Of a DNA stretch of 64,000 bases, positions 1 to 15,048 are shown in pieces. Under the pieces are notes generated by a model that was given only the letters and a program-made list of their open reading frames with translations, ran no database searches and was not told where the DNA came from. The stretch spans positions 7,685,037 through 7,749,036 of the forward strand of contig LR746274.1 in the NCBI GenBank assembly GCA_902729315.2, written 5' to 3'. Both the position numbers and the translations under genes were made by a program. This stretch comes from Spirodela intermedia (taxonomy: Eukaryota; Streptophyta; Magnoliopsida; Alismatales; Araceae). How positions within the stretch are numbered: position 1 is the first letter of the stretch; every line of letters starts with the position of its first letter.

Positions 1-147
1 TATTTATAATCGGAGGACCTTGCCATTCCCTTGCTGCCACATTCTCTACTATCCGACTGGTGCAGAGGACGAGATTTAGGGTTTTGCGGAGAGCTCGAGA
101 GAGCGGAGAGGGCACCGGAACTGCTCGTGCTCGGCGAGATCCTTCCG
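1..147 (+). promoter_or_regulatory. 5' leader and possible core promoter of the GAPCp gene
   Basis: This stretch lies directly before the GAPCp start codon. An AT-rich TATTTATAAT sits at the very left edge and could be a TATA element, but the true promoter is probably cut off by the window boundary. The remainder is a GA-rich leader of the kind common in plant 5' UTRs. Confidence 0.3.
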
Positions 148-4714
<4,567 letters not shown>

Positions 4715-5146
4715 CAGCCCCCTCACCAGCCACGGCCCGCAACAAATCAGGTCAAAAAAAAAATCTTCTTTTTTTTTCCCTTCTTGTTTCCGCTGAAGGT
4801 GAACGTCAACGGATGGATATTAGTCAGCTACTTACTACTCGAGGTGGTCTATTTTTCTCCCTCGATAATAAGCGGGGAACAAACAATCCCTCCGTTTTTC
4901 GTAATGTATACCCCCCCGCATGCATGTACCTGCCCATCATTTTTGTATTTGATAATACCCTCCACTCGTGGTCTCTCCCTCTCTCTCTACTCTCTCTCTC
5001 TCTACACTCTCTTGGACGTGGTGGGGTGACCGACGGCCAGATGCGAGCAAGCCATCATTCCAGCTGCCGCGTATGGAACTCTCCAGATGCGGGCTCTGCC
5101 TCGCCGAGATCGCTCCTCTCTCTCTCTCTCGCTGTGGCCGCTGCTT
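4715..5146 (+). other. GAPCp 3' flank and defensin promoter
   Basis: This 430 bp separates the GAPCp stop from the defensin TATA box, so the two genes are tightly packed in the same direction. It contains T-rich 3' UTR sequence, then CT-rich tracts at about 4970-5012 and 5113-5131. No separate gene is visible. Confidence 0.6.
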
Positions 5147-5153
5147 TATAAAA
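5147..5153 (+). promoter_or_regulatory. TATA box of the defensin gene
   Basis: A perfect TATAAAA lies about 120 bp before the defensin ATG, leaving a GA-rich leader of roughly 90 bases. Position and strand fit the following gene. Confidence 0.7.
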
Positions 5154-5269
5154 TGTCTCCTCTCCGAGCGTACGTCTTCCCAGAGGTGAGGTGAAAGAAC
5201 GAAGAGAAGTTCTGTGTAGATACAGAAAGAGAAAGAGAGAGAGATAGAGAGTCAACCAAGTCGTCGGTC

Positions 5270-5567
5270 ATGGAGAAGAAACCGGCCCGTACCACCTCCC
5301 TGCTCACGCTCCTGCTCCTACTTGCTGCATGTGAGGCCCCCGCCCCTCCTCTATCTCTCTCTCTCTCTCTCTCTCTCAAGTGTGTTGTGTTGTGGTGTGT
5401 TTTCAGGGGAGGCGGTGGAGGGGAGGGTATGCGAGTTCCCGAGCAGCATCTTCAAGGGGCTCTGCTGGAGGGACAGGAACTGCGCCAACGTCTGCCACGC
5501 TGAGGGCCACGGCGGCGGCCACTGCGAGGGCGTCCGCCGCCGCTGCATCTGCCAGAAGCCCTGTTGA
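5270..5567 (+). CDS. Plant defensin (gamma-thionin fold), two exons
   Basis: Small secreted cysteine-rich antimicrobial-type protein of 73 residues. Exon 1 (5270-5330) encodes a hydrophobic signal peptide with a long leucine run (TSLLTLLLLLAA). Exon 2 (5407-5567) encodes nearly all the mature domain. One phase-1 intron within the signal-peptide end is the standard plant defensin structure. The mature part begins near RVCEF and is about 47 residues. It has eight cysteines in canonical spacing: CANVC (CxxxC), GHC followed by a basic RRRC (gamma-core), CIC, and a C-terminal Cys. These would form four disulfides in a CS-alpha-beta fold. The intron is a 76 bp GT-AG intron containing a CT repeat. 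The gene looks intact. Class I is favoured because the ORF stops right after the last Cys without a propeptide. Antifungal action is inferred from the family. Confidence 0.93.
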
Positions 5568-5756
5568 CCCCCCCCCCCCTTCCTACTCCTCCGTCGTAAA
5601 CCGGCGGCGCCGCCACCGCGCCTCCGGTTTCCCCTGCTCCCTTGTCTCACAGTCTTGTCTAAAAGCTGCAAGCAGCTCGTCCGACACGTCCTTCCCTTCT
5701 TGTCTCTTACTCTCTTTCACTGGAGCCTCATACCACCATACCAGACAAGAGAGATA

Positions 5757-6695
5757 ATTTATCATCTCCCTGACCAATTTATTGGTAAAAAATTATCCTC
5801 CAATTAATCACCGAATCAAATAAATAAATAAATAAATAAATAGATTACGCAATTGGGTTAACGTGGAATGGATTTTACTAAATAATGTGTAATCTAATAT
5901 ATTATTCTCCTTGATGAAATATTTATGATCTCCCTGACGAATTTACTGATAAATAAAATAATCCTCCGTTTAAGGACGCAGGGAAAAAAGAATTAAAAAA
6001 ATCCATCAATTGGGTTTCCCTGGAATGGATCTAACTAATAATTTTAACTGAGTATCATGAACTATTCATTCTTTTTTAATTCATTAAAATCACCCATATT
6101 CCCTATTCTGATTAAAGGGTCATTAGTTTATGATCTCTGGGAGTAATTTCTTGGTAAATAATCATCCATTTAAGGACTCAAGCAAATGAATAAGTTAGGC
6201 CCTCAACTGGGTTCCCTTACAATGGTGCTAACTAATAATTATAATAATGATCATTTTAGCTGAGTATATTATTCTCATTTATGAAATATTTTATTAATTT
6301 TAATTCATTAAAATTGCACCCATATTCTCTATTCTATTTAAAGGGTTATTAATTTTTACATCTCCCGGAGTAATTTCTTGGTAACTACTCCTACATATAA
6401 GGCCCCAAGAAAAATGAATAAATAATATCGTGGAATGGAACTAACTAGTATATTATTCCCCTTAATGGAATATTTATTACGGAGTAATTTCTTGGTGAAT
6501 AAAAATCACCCTATTCCCTATTCTATTTAAAGGGGGCAATCATTTATGATATCCCGGACGAATTTTAATGGTAAATAATCCATCCGAATGAGGTAATTAA
6601 ATTTATGGCCTTGTATTTTATTCTCATCAATGAAATATTTACTCCTCTTAATTCATTAAAATCAGCCTATTCCCTACTCTATTTAAAATGGTGGG
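5757..6695 (+). repeat. Degenerate AT-rich tandem array
   Basis: At least six diverged copies of one module begin near 5757, 5922, 6127, 6353, 6472 and 6542. Each carries a variant of ATCTCCCTGA...AATTTCTTGGTAAATAATC, usually followed by an ATGAATAAATAA-like stretch, GTGGAATGGA.CTAACTA, TATTATTCTC.TTGATGAAAT and TATTCCCTATTCTATTTAAA. Spacing shrinks from about 165-225 bp to about 70-120 bp because later copies lack internal parts. No coding potential is seen. It could be an old satellite-like expansion or internally repeated remains of a mobile element. Confidence 0.8.
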
Positions 6696-7008
6696 TATAG
6701 CGGGGGAGGGGGGGTTCATCTTCTGAGCTTTCCTCTTAAGCAGGGCCCCCGCCCTGGCAGTTGACCCCTTCAAGGTGACTGACTTTGCTTGGATCATCCG
6801 ACAGCAGGCCCCAGCTTACCCTCCTCCGGCAGACATCCCTCCAACGACGAGCGTCAGGACATGGCTCAAAAGCTGCGGACGTGCAGCTTTTAGTGAGAGA
6901 AAACTCTGAAAGGATTTTCCCCATCATGGGTCGGTTACCGCCCCAATTTCCTTTCCTGGAATTCTCCGGGTTGATGGAGAACTATTAACTAGCTGTTGTG
7001 GTAGCCCC
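6696..7008. other. Short GC-richer spacer with no recognised gene
   Basis: Mixed-composition DNA between the AT-rich array and a large CT tract. Short ORFs exist on both strands, but none resembles a known family. Confidence 0.5.
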
Positions 7009-7196
7009 TCTCTCTCTCCCTCCGCGCTCTCTCTCTCTCTCTTCCTTCTCTCTTCCTCTCTCTCTCTCTCTCTCTCTCTCTTCCCTCTCTCTTCCCTCTC
7101 TCTCCCTCTCCCCTTCTCTCTCTCTCTCTCTCTCTCCCTCTGCCCTCTCTCTCTCTCTCCCTCTCCCCTTCTCTCTCTCTCTCTCTCCTCCCTCCC

Positions 7197-7249
<53 letters not shown>

Positions 7250-7258
7250 TCTCTCTCA
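7009..7258 (+). repeat. 250 bp CT-rich microsatellite
   Basis: Almost pure CT repeats interrupted by CCCT and TTCC steps. It is the longest simple-sequence tract in the window. The Ser-Leu and Arg-Glu readings on the two strands are artefacts of the repeat. Confidence 0.97.
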
Positions 7259-10200
7259 CTGCTGGGATTCTACTTCCAAGGGTCTACTCGGCTGCATAAG
7301 GGTTCCTTGGGTTCCTCATGGTTCTATCTTGGCTACCTTGACTGCAGAATGGGTTCCTTTCATTGACCAACACGACGTAATTGGACGCACTTCGTTTTAT
7401 ACAGATAGACCATCCTTCCTTCTCCCTTCGTCATTTCCCATATCAAACCAAGCAAAACCCTAATTATCTCCATATCTCAATCATAAGACACGAAAACTAA
7501 TGTTTAAGATTCGCCCCCCTACAGATAACTAACGGGGGGTGGCGGCGTAGACATCTTCAAACACTAAACATCAGCTCCACAGTTAGGCCTAAATGTCTTT
7601 CTAAGCTCAAAAATCTAACAACGTGAATAGCTCAAGAGATACCCTTTTAGAGAGAGAAAGAGAGCCAGAGGGAGAGAGAGAAAGGATCGTGTAGACAAAT
7701 GGCAATTGTCGAAGAACATCTCTAGAGCAAAAACCCTGTAGGTGAGAGACAAATAATGTTCAGTTCTCATTATTTTATTACCAATAATATAGTTCGCATC
7801 CAAGATGTAGAAATTAAAGAAGGGGAGAGCCCCTTATCCATTTAAAGAAAAGGAATGAAATTCTTGCTGATACTAAATTAACTAAATTTTTCTGATGTTG
7901 AGGTAATCAAAATCTTATTAAGTCACCTCTAAAAACGTCTCTTTGAGTTCTTCGAACTTTCTTACTCTGGAAACTAATGTACCCATATACCTACCTCAAA
8001 AGAATTACCCCCAAGCGTTTTTATACACATATTCATAAGTTTAAACCACGATACGCATCAGTGTGTGCCTTGGAAATTTTATCCAAACGACCATGCAAAT
8101 TCAAACCTGAACTCTGGATTATGTGCGCGCGCCTCCATTCCTCCCAAGTTCTTACCTTGTGATTGAGTACCCACGAGCTCACATCTTAGGGTTCTACCCA
8201 GTAACTTTCTGCATGCATCAGGGGAAGTTCAAGTTTTTAATTTGTGAATAACTCATTACACCCCATCTCCATAGCTCTGTCTATGCGACTCGAAATCTCT
8301 AACCTTTTTGCCAAACAAGAAGTTCGAATCTTAGCACCATGAGCTCCCGTGCATGACTTCAAATCTGCACCTCACCCATCGAGGAGCTCTGCAAGTTCAT
8401 CATTTAGCTCCGGAAGATGCTTACAGACATCTCCGCATGGTCAAATATTTCCTGCAAGTCCGGGTTCAATACTCTGGAGAGTGCGAGTTCGATGGGGGAT
8501 GTTCTACCGTGTTCCAGGTTGATGAACTTTTCGTGGATAGTTTGCTTGCGAGCTGAAAGCAGCCCGGCGGCTGTAAGAAAAATGGGAAGACGAAGGATCC
8601 TGCCTGTGAGGGAAAGAATGCGAGGTAGAGAGAGAGAGAGAGAGTGAGAGGAGGTTTTCAGCATTAGGAATGAAACCCCAGATGGGGGAAGAGGAAACTA
8701 AACGACTAGGCATGATCTAGAGAAGAACCCACGACGCTACATCTCTCCAATTATCTAAGCCCAGTTTAATGCTTACAATCTTCGAGGTTAATGACATCAA
8801 TGGCTCACTTAGTCAACAAGGGTCTCACTCTATCGCTCATCCAAGTGGTAGAAAGCCCGACTCAATCTGGCCAGTTCTCAGTCGGGCCCGGAAAACTTGA
8901 ACGGGTGACATCCTCCTCTCGTATTGGACAGGCGTGGCCCGTTGACGCCCTAATCAGACCCCAATCAACCAACCAAGAACTCCTTTTTTCATGTTCGTCC
9001 CTTCTCTCCGCATGTGACTGACTCCATTGGGGATGGGGTCTCGACCGCTGCTGACCAGTCCTTCTTGAGATTTCAAGGATCTGATGGGGTCCGCCAGGTC
9101 TTCAGCTATCGTACAGTGCGTGCGTTAGAATGTGACCGGTCAAAACACCGAGCAGAGATGAGGGGAGGAGCATGTGAGCAGCCTCGCCTCTTCTCCTCCT
9201 GCAGCAGGAAGAGGACATGACCAAGGATTTCTTTAATGGTATTCTAGGGTTAGATCCCAGAAGAACAGGTGGAGGGATACCCTCCCTCTACAGACCGCAG
9301 CTGCCTCTGTCCTTATCATCACATCATTAACTACTTGCAAACAAAATAGTTCAATGTACCCACCCGGGGAAACCCGGAGGAGGAGCGAGAGGAGGAGACG
9401 GAATGGAAGAAGAAGAAAAAGAAGCCACAAGTGGGGGAGACGAGATGGAGGACTTCATAAAACAAGGGGAAGAAGAGGAGGGCCATTGGCTCCACTCCCC
9501 ACTGGTTCGTGAGAAAAGCTGACAGGCTACATGCATGGATTGGGTGGAGAGAGGGGGAGATATTCTGCAGGTCTCAACTGGGGTGGGGAGCGAGACCTTC
9601 AATTATTGGTGCGGGAGGAGAGAACCTCCTCGCTGGGCATGTTTGCCTCATCTTCTTTCTTCTCTTCTCTTCTCTTCTGCGGTGTTTTCTGAAGCATCTT
9701 CTTTCTATTTCTACTTGGAGCGCTATCCATTACGCGCATGGAAAGAGGAAGATGAAAGACGTCTCAAGAGATGCAAATAAAAAAACTTTTACCTGTGCAG
9801 CACATGCTCGTCATGTATGAGTATGCATGAGTAAGAAAGACGGGGGAGAGAGAGAGGTGGGTGGCCCTGCAGTGTACTAGGCTGACTTGAGGGTGCAGGA
9901 GGCATGTGAGGGGGGGGGGGGGAAGGGTACAAAAATGGTGCCCCCATGTTGACACAAAATGGACTGCAAGATCTTGTCCGGCCTTCGCTCTGCAAGATCC
10001 GAATCCACCTCCCGCAGTGGGTTAAAGGATAGATCGCCATCACTCTGCTCAGGTGGCCCTGGCCCCAGTTCGGAGGGGGGGGTTGTGGCCTCCTCCCCTC
10101 AGACAAATGCATCTAATGGGGACGGACAATGTCGACCTGAGGATTTATCCTTCGTTTTCCTTCTTTTGGTCTAGAAACAGACCACCAATGCAGTCCACCC

Positions 10201-10998
10201 GCCCTACCTCCGGCGGCAACCCGGGCGGCGCCGCCGCATGCGGCAGGGATTGTCTGCATTTACGCGACGGCGACGGCCGCGGTCAAACCTGCCGCCCCTC
10301 TGATCAGATTCTTGTTATCCCCAAAACCTCGCAGAGGAGTAAATGCATGGGTTCATACCCAAATTTATTGCCATGAACCACAAAAAAAATATCAGGCTCT
10401 AGCCGAAGAAGATCAGTCAATTCACTGTGATCCGTCTTGTCACATTTCAAAACTTTAATGAAAGAGCAAATGCAGTTATGTATTAAGCTCCCCTCGAATA
10501 ATGTCTCTCTAATTGGACATTCGTAATCTCTCTCTCTCTCTCTCTCTCTCATATACATCTCATTATACTAAAACTAAGATTTGACCCCACAATTTATTAT
10601 AACATAATTACCAACAAGAGATTAAGAATATATATGTTTATCCTAATTTTTATTTAGTTTTCCGATAGTCTATTAATATATATAAATATATATTATGTTA
10701 ATATTGAGACTTTTCGGGGATGTCATATAGAAATTTTATACGTATTTGAGGGCCCAAGTTCACAATCGGTGAGTGTTATAATCCTCATCTATCCATAAAA
10801 CGTCACCATAAAACCTTTTACTCCCCGTAATTTGCACAAGTTCTAGATCGAGTAAGGGGTCCAATGCCATCCACTGTCACTGTGACGAAGAACTCACACA
10901 ATGATGCCGCCCTAAAGGACCCAACACTGCAAGGTAATAATTTGTCACGCACAGTAATAACTCCTGTAGCAGTGCCGACAGAAACGGCACATGACGCC

Positions 10999-11032
<34 letters not shown>

Positions 11033-11335
11033 TCCCTGCCCATTGAACGTCTTTTGTATTCAGGACTGGCACGCATGTGTGAGAGGAGGGCTCTCACCCA
11101 AACCTTTTGAGGACTGGTGCCATTCATGTCGTCGTCAAGGAAAGTCTTGAACTTGGTCTCAATTGGAAAGGGACTTGACTAGGAAACCCTCGCAAGACCC
11201 ATGAAATCCGGACAGACTGAAAGTAGCTCCCTGCATGTAATATCACCCGCCATCTCTTTATTCACCTTCCCTTTTTGTGTCCTCAATGATATGAAACGCT
11301 TGGTATCTTTCATCCTTTCGGGATGACGGTCATAG

Positions 11336-11375
<40 letters not shown>

Positions 11376-12606
11376 GATAAGGGAAATGTACAATTCAGAC
11401 TATAAGCCGGCAGCAAAACTAAAAAAAGCACTAGGAGGCTGTTTCCGACCTCATTGAGATATGGATGGGTGATGGTGTTCTGGACTGGTACCCTCTTGTA
11501 CTATGCTCTAGACTAGTACACATTATTGAGTATACCTGCATGAGTTAATCCAAGAAAATCAATTTTCTGATGACATATAGTGCATAAAACCCATACAGAG
11601 GTAACCATGTAGGGATTACCGACAATTTAAAATGATTCCTAATCAAGCAATAATGGGCCATATATTTAATATGCTCCGGATTTTCCTTATTCTGATCGAC
11701 CCAATGGAGATGCCAACGAGAAGAACAAGCGGGGTATGATATTCCTACTTGATGAAACTGGCTACACGAGCTCCATCTTTGCATGTGAGAGAATCGGCAA
11801 ACCTCTTCTAATTCAAGAAAACTATGTCTCTATAAACTGGATTTGTGTTTGAGTTATTTGATTAATCCGTCTACTAAATGCAGAGGGAAGGTCGTAGATA
11901 AGAGGATTAAATTTCCCTAGTATATGGCAAGATGATAATATATCCCTTATCTTATGTACTTTGAAAGCTGCACCGCATTTAGACACAACACGAACATATT
12001 TACAGATTCAGCACCAAGTTTGATTTGAAGAAAAATCAGCTCAGATGGAGGAATTAAGGTAGTAATTCTCCTAAAAAGGGTAATTTTCCCACCTATTTTG
12101 AGCATCAAAAAAGTTGTATTTCCTGAACTATTAATAGGGTTTCATACTCAACTTCCACATGTTGATCATCAGACCAGATAAAAACATAATTATTAATTAA
12201 TGATCGGTTTTCCCTTTTTGGTTTTATCAAATATCTTTCCTTTGATTGTACTCCTCATTTGTCCTGGGAGCATGAACGAACAGTTTGCTGTCTTCGATTT
12301 TTATCTTTGGAAATTTCGTATGTTTCTCACTGAATTGTAGTCCCTGTGAGTGTCGGCTACTATTTGGATACCTAAAACCCAAACATTCAAGGGAAAGATT
12401 GCTTCAGGACTCGCCACTTCTTAGCAATGAATAATTAATTGAATATCGTAACAAGCGTCACTTTGGCATTTCAGGGTAAAGTCTTATTTTTTGGGTACTG
12501 AAGGCTATTAAAGAAGATTCGGAGTTGGAGGGAGAACTTCTCACTCGTAGCCATCTTGATCTTCACAAATCATTGATTTTATTCCATCCACACCATACAT
12601 ACATAC

Positions 12607-12646
<40 letters not shown>

Positions 12647-13320
12647 GGTTGAAAGTGGGCGAGTGCGGCCGTGGATTGTCCTTGTCCATGTTCTTCCCTC
12701 TCTTCTTCTCCATCTGTGATCGTCTTCTTCCTCATCACCTTCATCTTCTTCTAATAAGTGGTGGGGGCAGAAACAGTGATCGGCTGATCCTAATTAAGAT
12801 CATGAGAGCCACGCTGTTGATTTCATCGGAAAGCTTCAAGCTAATAAACTTTGCGATCAGAGCCCATTATTCTCAGTCTCCCGTAAAAGAGACCACAAGG
12901 AGAAACTTTCAGTTCTAGATAGGCGGAGGAATTTTCCTTCTTCTCTCTCTCTCTCTCTCCCTCTCTCTCTTCTCTCTCTTCTCTCTCTTCTCTCTCTTCT
13001 CTCTCTTCTCTCAATCTCTACGCCTAAATGAAAATTTGTCTGTATGCTTTATCCTAAAGGCTAAGCGGGGATGCAACATGCTCAACGGCTAGCTATGAGC
13101 CGAGGTCCCGGCGGTCCGGCGGGGGCGTTGAACGTTGACCTGTGGGCCCGGCTGGCTGATGGGTCAACGGACGAACGTTGGACGACCTTTCAAATGGTGG
13201 AGTCCTGTCTATCGTCCCTCCCTCTGTCCCCCATAAAGGAACCTGGTCCTTCGCACGTGGCTGTCGTGTCTCGATGTCAAACAAAGCGGCGACAAGAGAT
13301 CTTTCATCTCCCCTCCCAAC
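7259..13320. other. Long stretch with no supportable gene; many CT/GA microsatellites
   Basis: I see no conserved coding block on either strand. Simple repeats occur near 7650-7684, 8630-8655 (GA), 10528-10552 (CT), 11001-11032 (CT), 11338-11372 (GA), 12600-12644 (ACAT then CT) and 12943-13012 (CTTCTCT). A G run lies near 9910-9922. Isolated ORFs such as 11545-11784 (-) and 8353-8556 (+) do not resemble families I recognise. The region may contain decayed transposons or distal regulatory DNA. Confidence 0.5.
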
Positions 13321-13324
13321 TCAA

Positions 13325-13665
13325 ATGGTTAACGGATAACAGCTCCCTCTCTCTCTCTCTCTCTACATGTCTATCTCTATCTGCACTTGCGACCATCCTC
13401 CCACTATCTTAAAGGAGCTCTCTCTCTCTCTCCTCCGCGACCGCGACTGGGAAACGGTTGACGGGTGGGAAACTATTCTCCTCTTCTCTCTCTCTCTCTG
13501 TCCCTCCCCCGACCGCGACCGGGAAAGGTTAAGGAACGGGTAGGGAACTCGTCGTCCTCCTATCCTAAATGATATATATATATATATATCTTTCTCTCTC
13601 TATCTCTTCCCCCGACCGCGAACGGAACGGTTAACGGTGGGAAACCCATTCTTCTATCTTCTCTC
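13325..13665 (+). repeat. Four degenerate GC-rich units with AACGGTTAACGG-like cores
   Basis: Units near 13325, 13430, 13508 and 13612 share a CCGACCGCGACCGGGAAACG-like block (absent from the first). All share a GGTTAACGG-like core, usually followed by GTGGGAAAC and then a CT-rich spacer. The core contains CNGTTR and GTTAAC-type MYB binding sequences. A TA dinucleotide tract lies between the third and fourth unit at about 13572-13589. Confidence 0.7.
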
Positions 13666-14099
13666 TCTCTGTCTCCCGCATAAATTTTGGCCTCGCTCTC
13701 CGAGATCGTCTGCCTCATGCTCGTGACATCCAGCTTTACTGGACAACGACTCTCTCCCGATAAGACATCCACCACCTGTATTCGTCCGCGATGATTATCT
13801 TTGCCCCTCTCTCTCCCTCTCGCTGATTTTCCCGGCTGCACTGACCCTCCTTCAATGCAGAGCACTCCACGCCCGTCCCTCCTCATGTCTCTTCCTCTCT
13901 CCCTCTCTACCATCTCTCTCTCTCGCGCGCGCGCTTGGGCAGCAGACCGTGAACTCATGAGACTGTCAGAGGGGAGACGCACAGTGAAGCAGATGCGTCT
14001 ATCCTTCCATTCCACTGCACCTCCCCCCCCCTTGCCATAGGCGGCGGCGCCATAGGGCGACCGTTCTTCTTCCGCCGCAGTGCGCCGACGATCCCTCGC

Positions 14100-14355
14100 C
14101 ACGTGGCCGGCAGCCAGTCGTTCTATCTGGGGCCCCGCCCAGAGCACAGACACGTGGCAGCTAAGCCCCGTGCCAATCCCCGCCACGTGACGGGCCGACG
14201 TGGAGGCTCCGCCACCTCATAAGCACCCCGCGTTGGGGCAGTTCAATGCAGACTAAACTAAAACGTACGGACGCATGGCGGTTGTCTCAACGGCGACTAT
14301 TCCACGTGCCAGATAAAAACAAAACCCCATCAAGATAAGGAGGAAGGCCCCCCTT

Positions 14356-14390
<35 letters not shown>

Positions 14391-14518
14391 GGCGTGGGAC
14401 AATAAACTAGCGCTCATGGGAAAGGGGTCGCACGTGCGAGGTGGGGGCTCTAGGCTCTCGGCGACGCGATCCAGAACGGTATTAATCGACCCTGGCACGT
14501 GATCAACCGCGCCACGTG
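14100..14518. promoter_or_regulatory. Cluster of seven CACGTG G-box / ABRE-type elements
   Basis: Perfect CACGTG palindromes occur at 14100, 14151, 14184, 14303, 14431, 14496 and 14513 (start positions) within 419 bp. An eighth stands alone at 13254. Several sit in CCACGTGG or ACACGTGGC contexts favoured by plant bZIP (ABF, HY5) and bHLH (PIF, MYC) factors. The surrounding DNA is GC-rich. No clear gene is attached. The nearest recognised gene ends at 15049 on the opposite strand. The role as a regulatory region is inferred. Confidence 0.65.
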
Positions 14519-14584
14519 GGATGCACATCCCCTCTACTGCTTATGGCGCATCTCCCTCTCCCTCTCACACCAAGTGTTGTGTGC

Positions 14585-14680
14585 ATGGAGAAGAGTGTGG
14601 GAATCTTTGAGAACCGTCTTCCAGGCAGCCACCCGACCTACAACGTCCAGGCTTTAGATATCAGGCTTCTCTGGTTCTAG
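14585..14680 (+). CDS. Small ORF of 31 residues downstream of the G-box cluster, unknown
   Basis: An ATG-initiated ORF starting MEKSVGIFEN and ending in TAG lies 67 bp after the last CACGTG. It has no recognisable domain and no signal peptide. It is listed only because it is the first ATG ORF after the dense G-box cluster. It could equally be chance, or part of a non-coding transcript. A CT repeat and a TATATACGTATATATA tract follow immediately. Confidence 0.15.
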   Translation: MEKSVGIFENRLPGSHPTYNVQALDIRLLWF

Positions 14681-15048
14681 GTAGACACTGTCTCTCTCTC
14701 TCTCTCTCTCTCCATATATATACGTATATATATATCTATGTGAGGGGTAATGGCAATGCATCAACATAGACAAATGTGGAGATATCTTGTAAATAAGTAC
14801 ACATATATGTATGCATCCCATCACGTCAGATACAAAATTGGCGGCCACTCGAGGCCTGCCTGGTCAGTAATGGATATGCCCCGAGACAGTCCGAGAGAGA
14901 GAGAGAGAGAGAGAGAGAGCTCCATGCCCCAAGAACACTTGGGGGGAGGTGTGGGGCTCTCTCTACAAACAGCACAGCGAAGTAAAAACCCTAAGCAAAG
15001 CTTCCTACTAGTATTAAACATCTTCCTTCCTCTCCCATTGCGCTTCTG

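Noticed and set aside
6924-7259. Arg-Glu repeat ORF and Ser-Leu repeat ORF
   Set aside because: Both are direct readings of the CT/GA microsatellite.
11545-11784. Minus-strand 79-codon ORF
   Set aside because: I considered organellar or retrotransposon origin but found no conserved block to support either.
13560-14186. 208-codon minus-strand ORF
   Set aside because: It is Arg/Glu-rich because it reads GA repeats, ends in the TA tract, and overlaps the regulatory repeats. No family resemblance.
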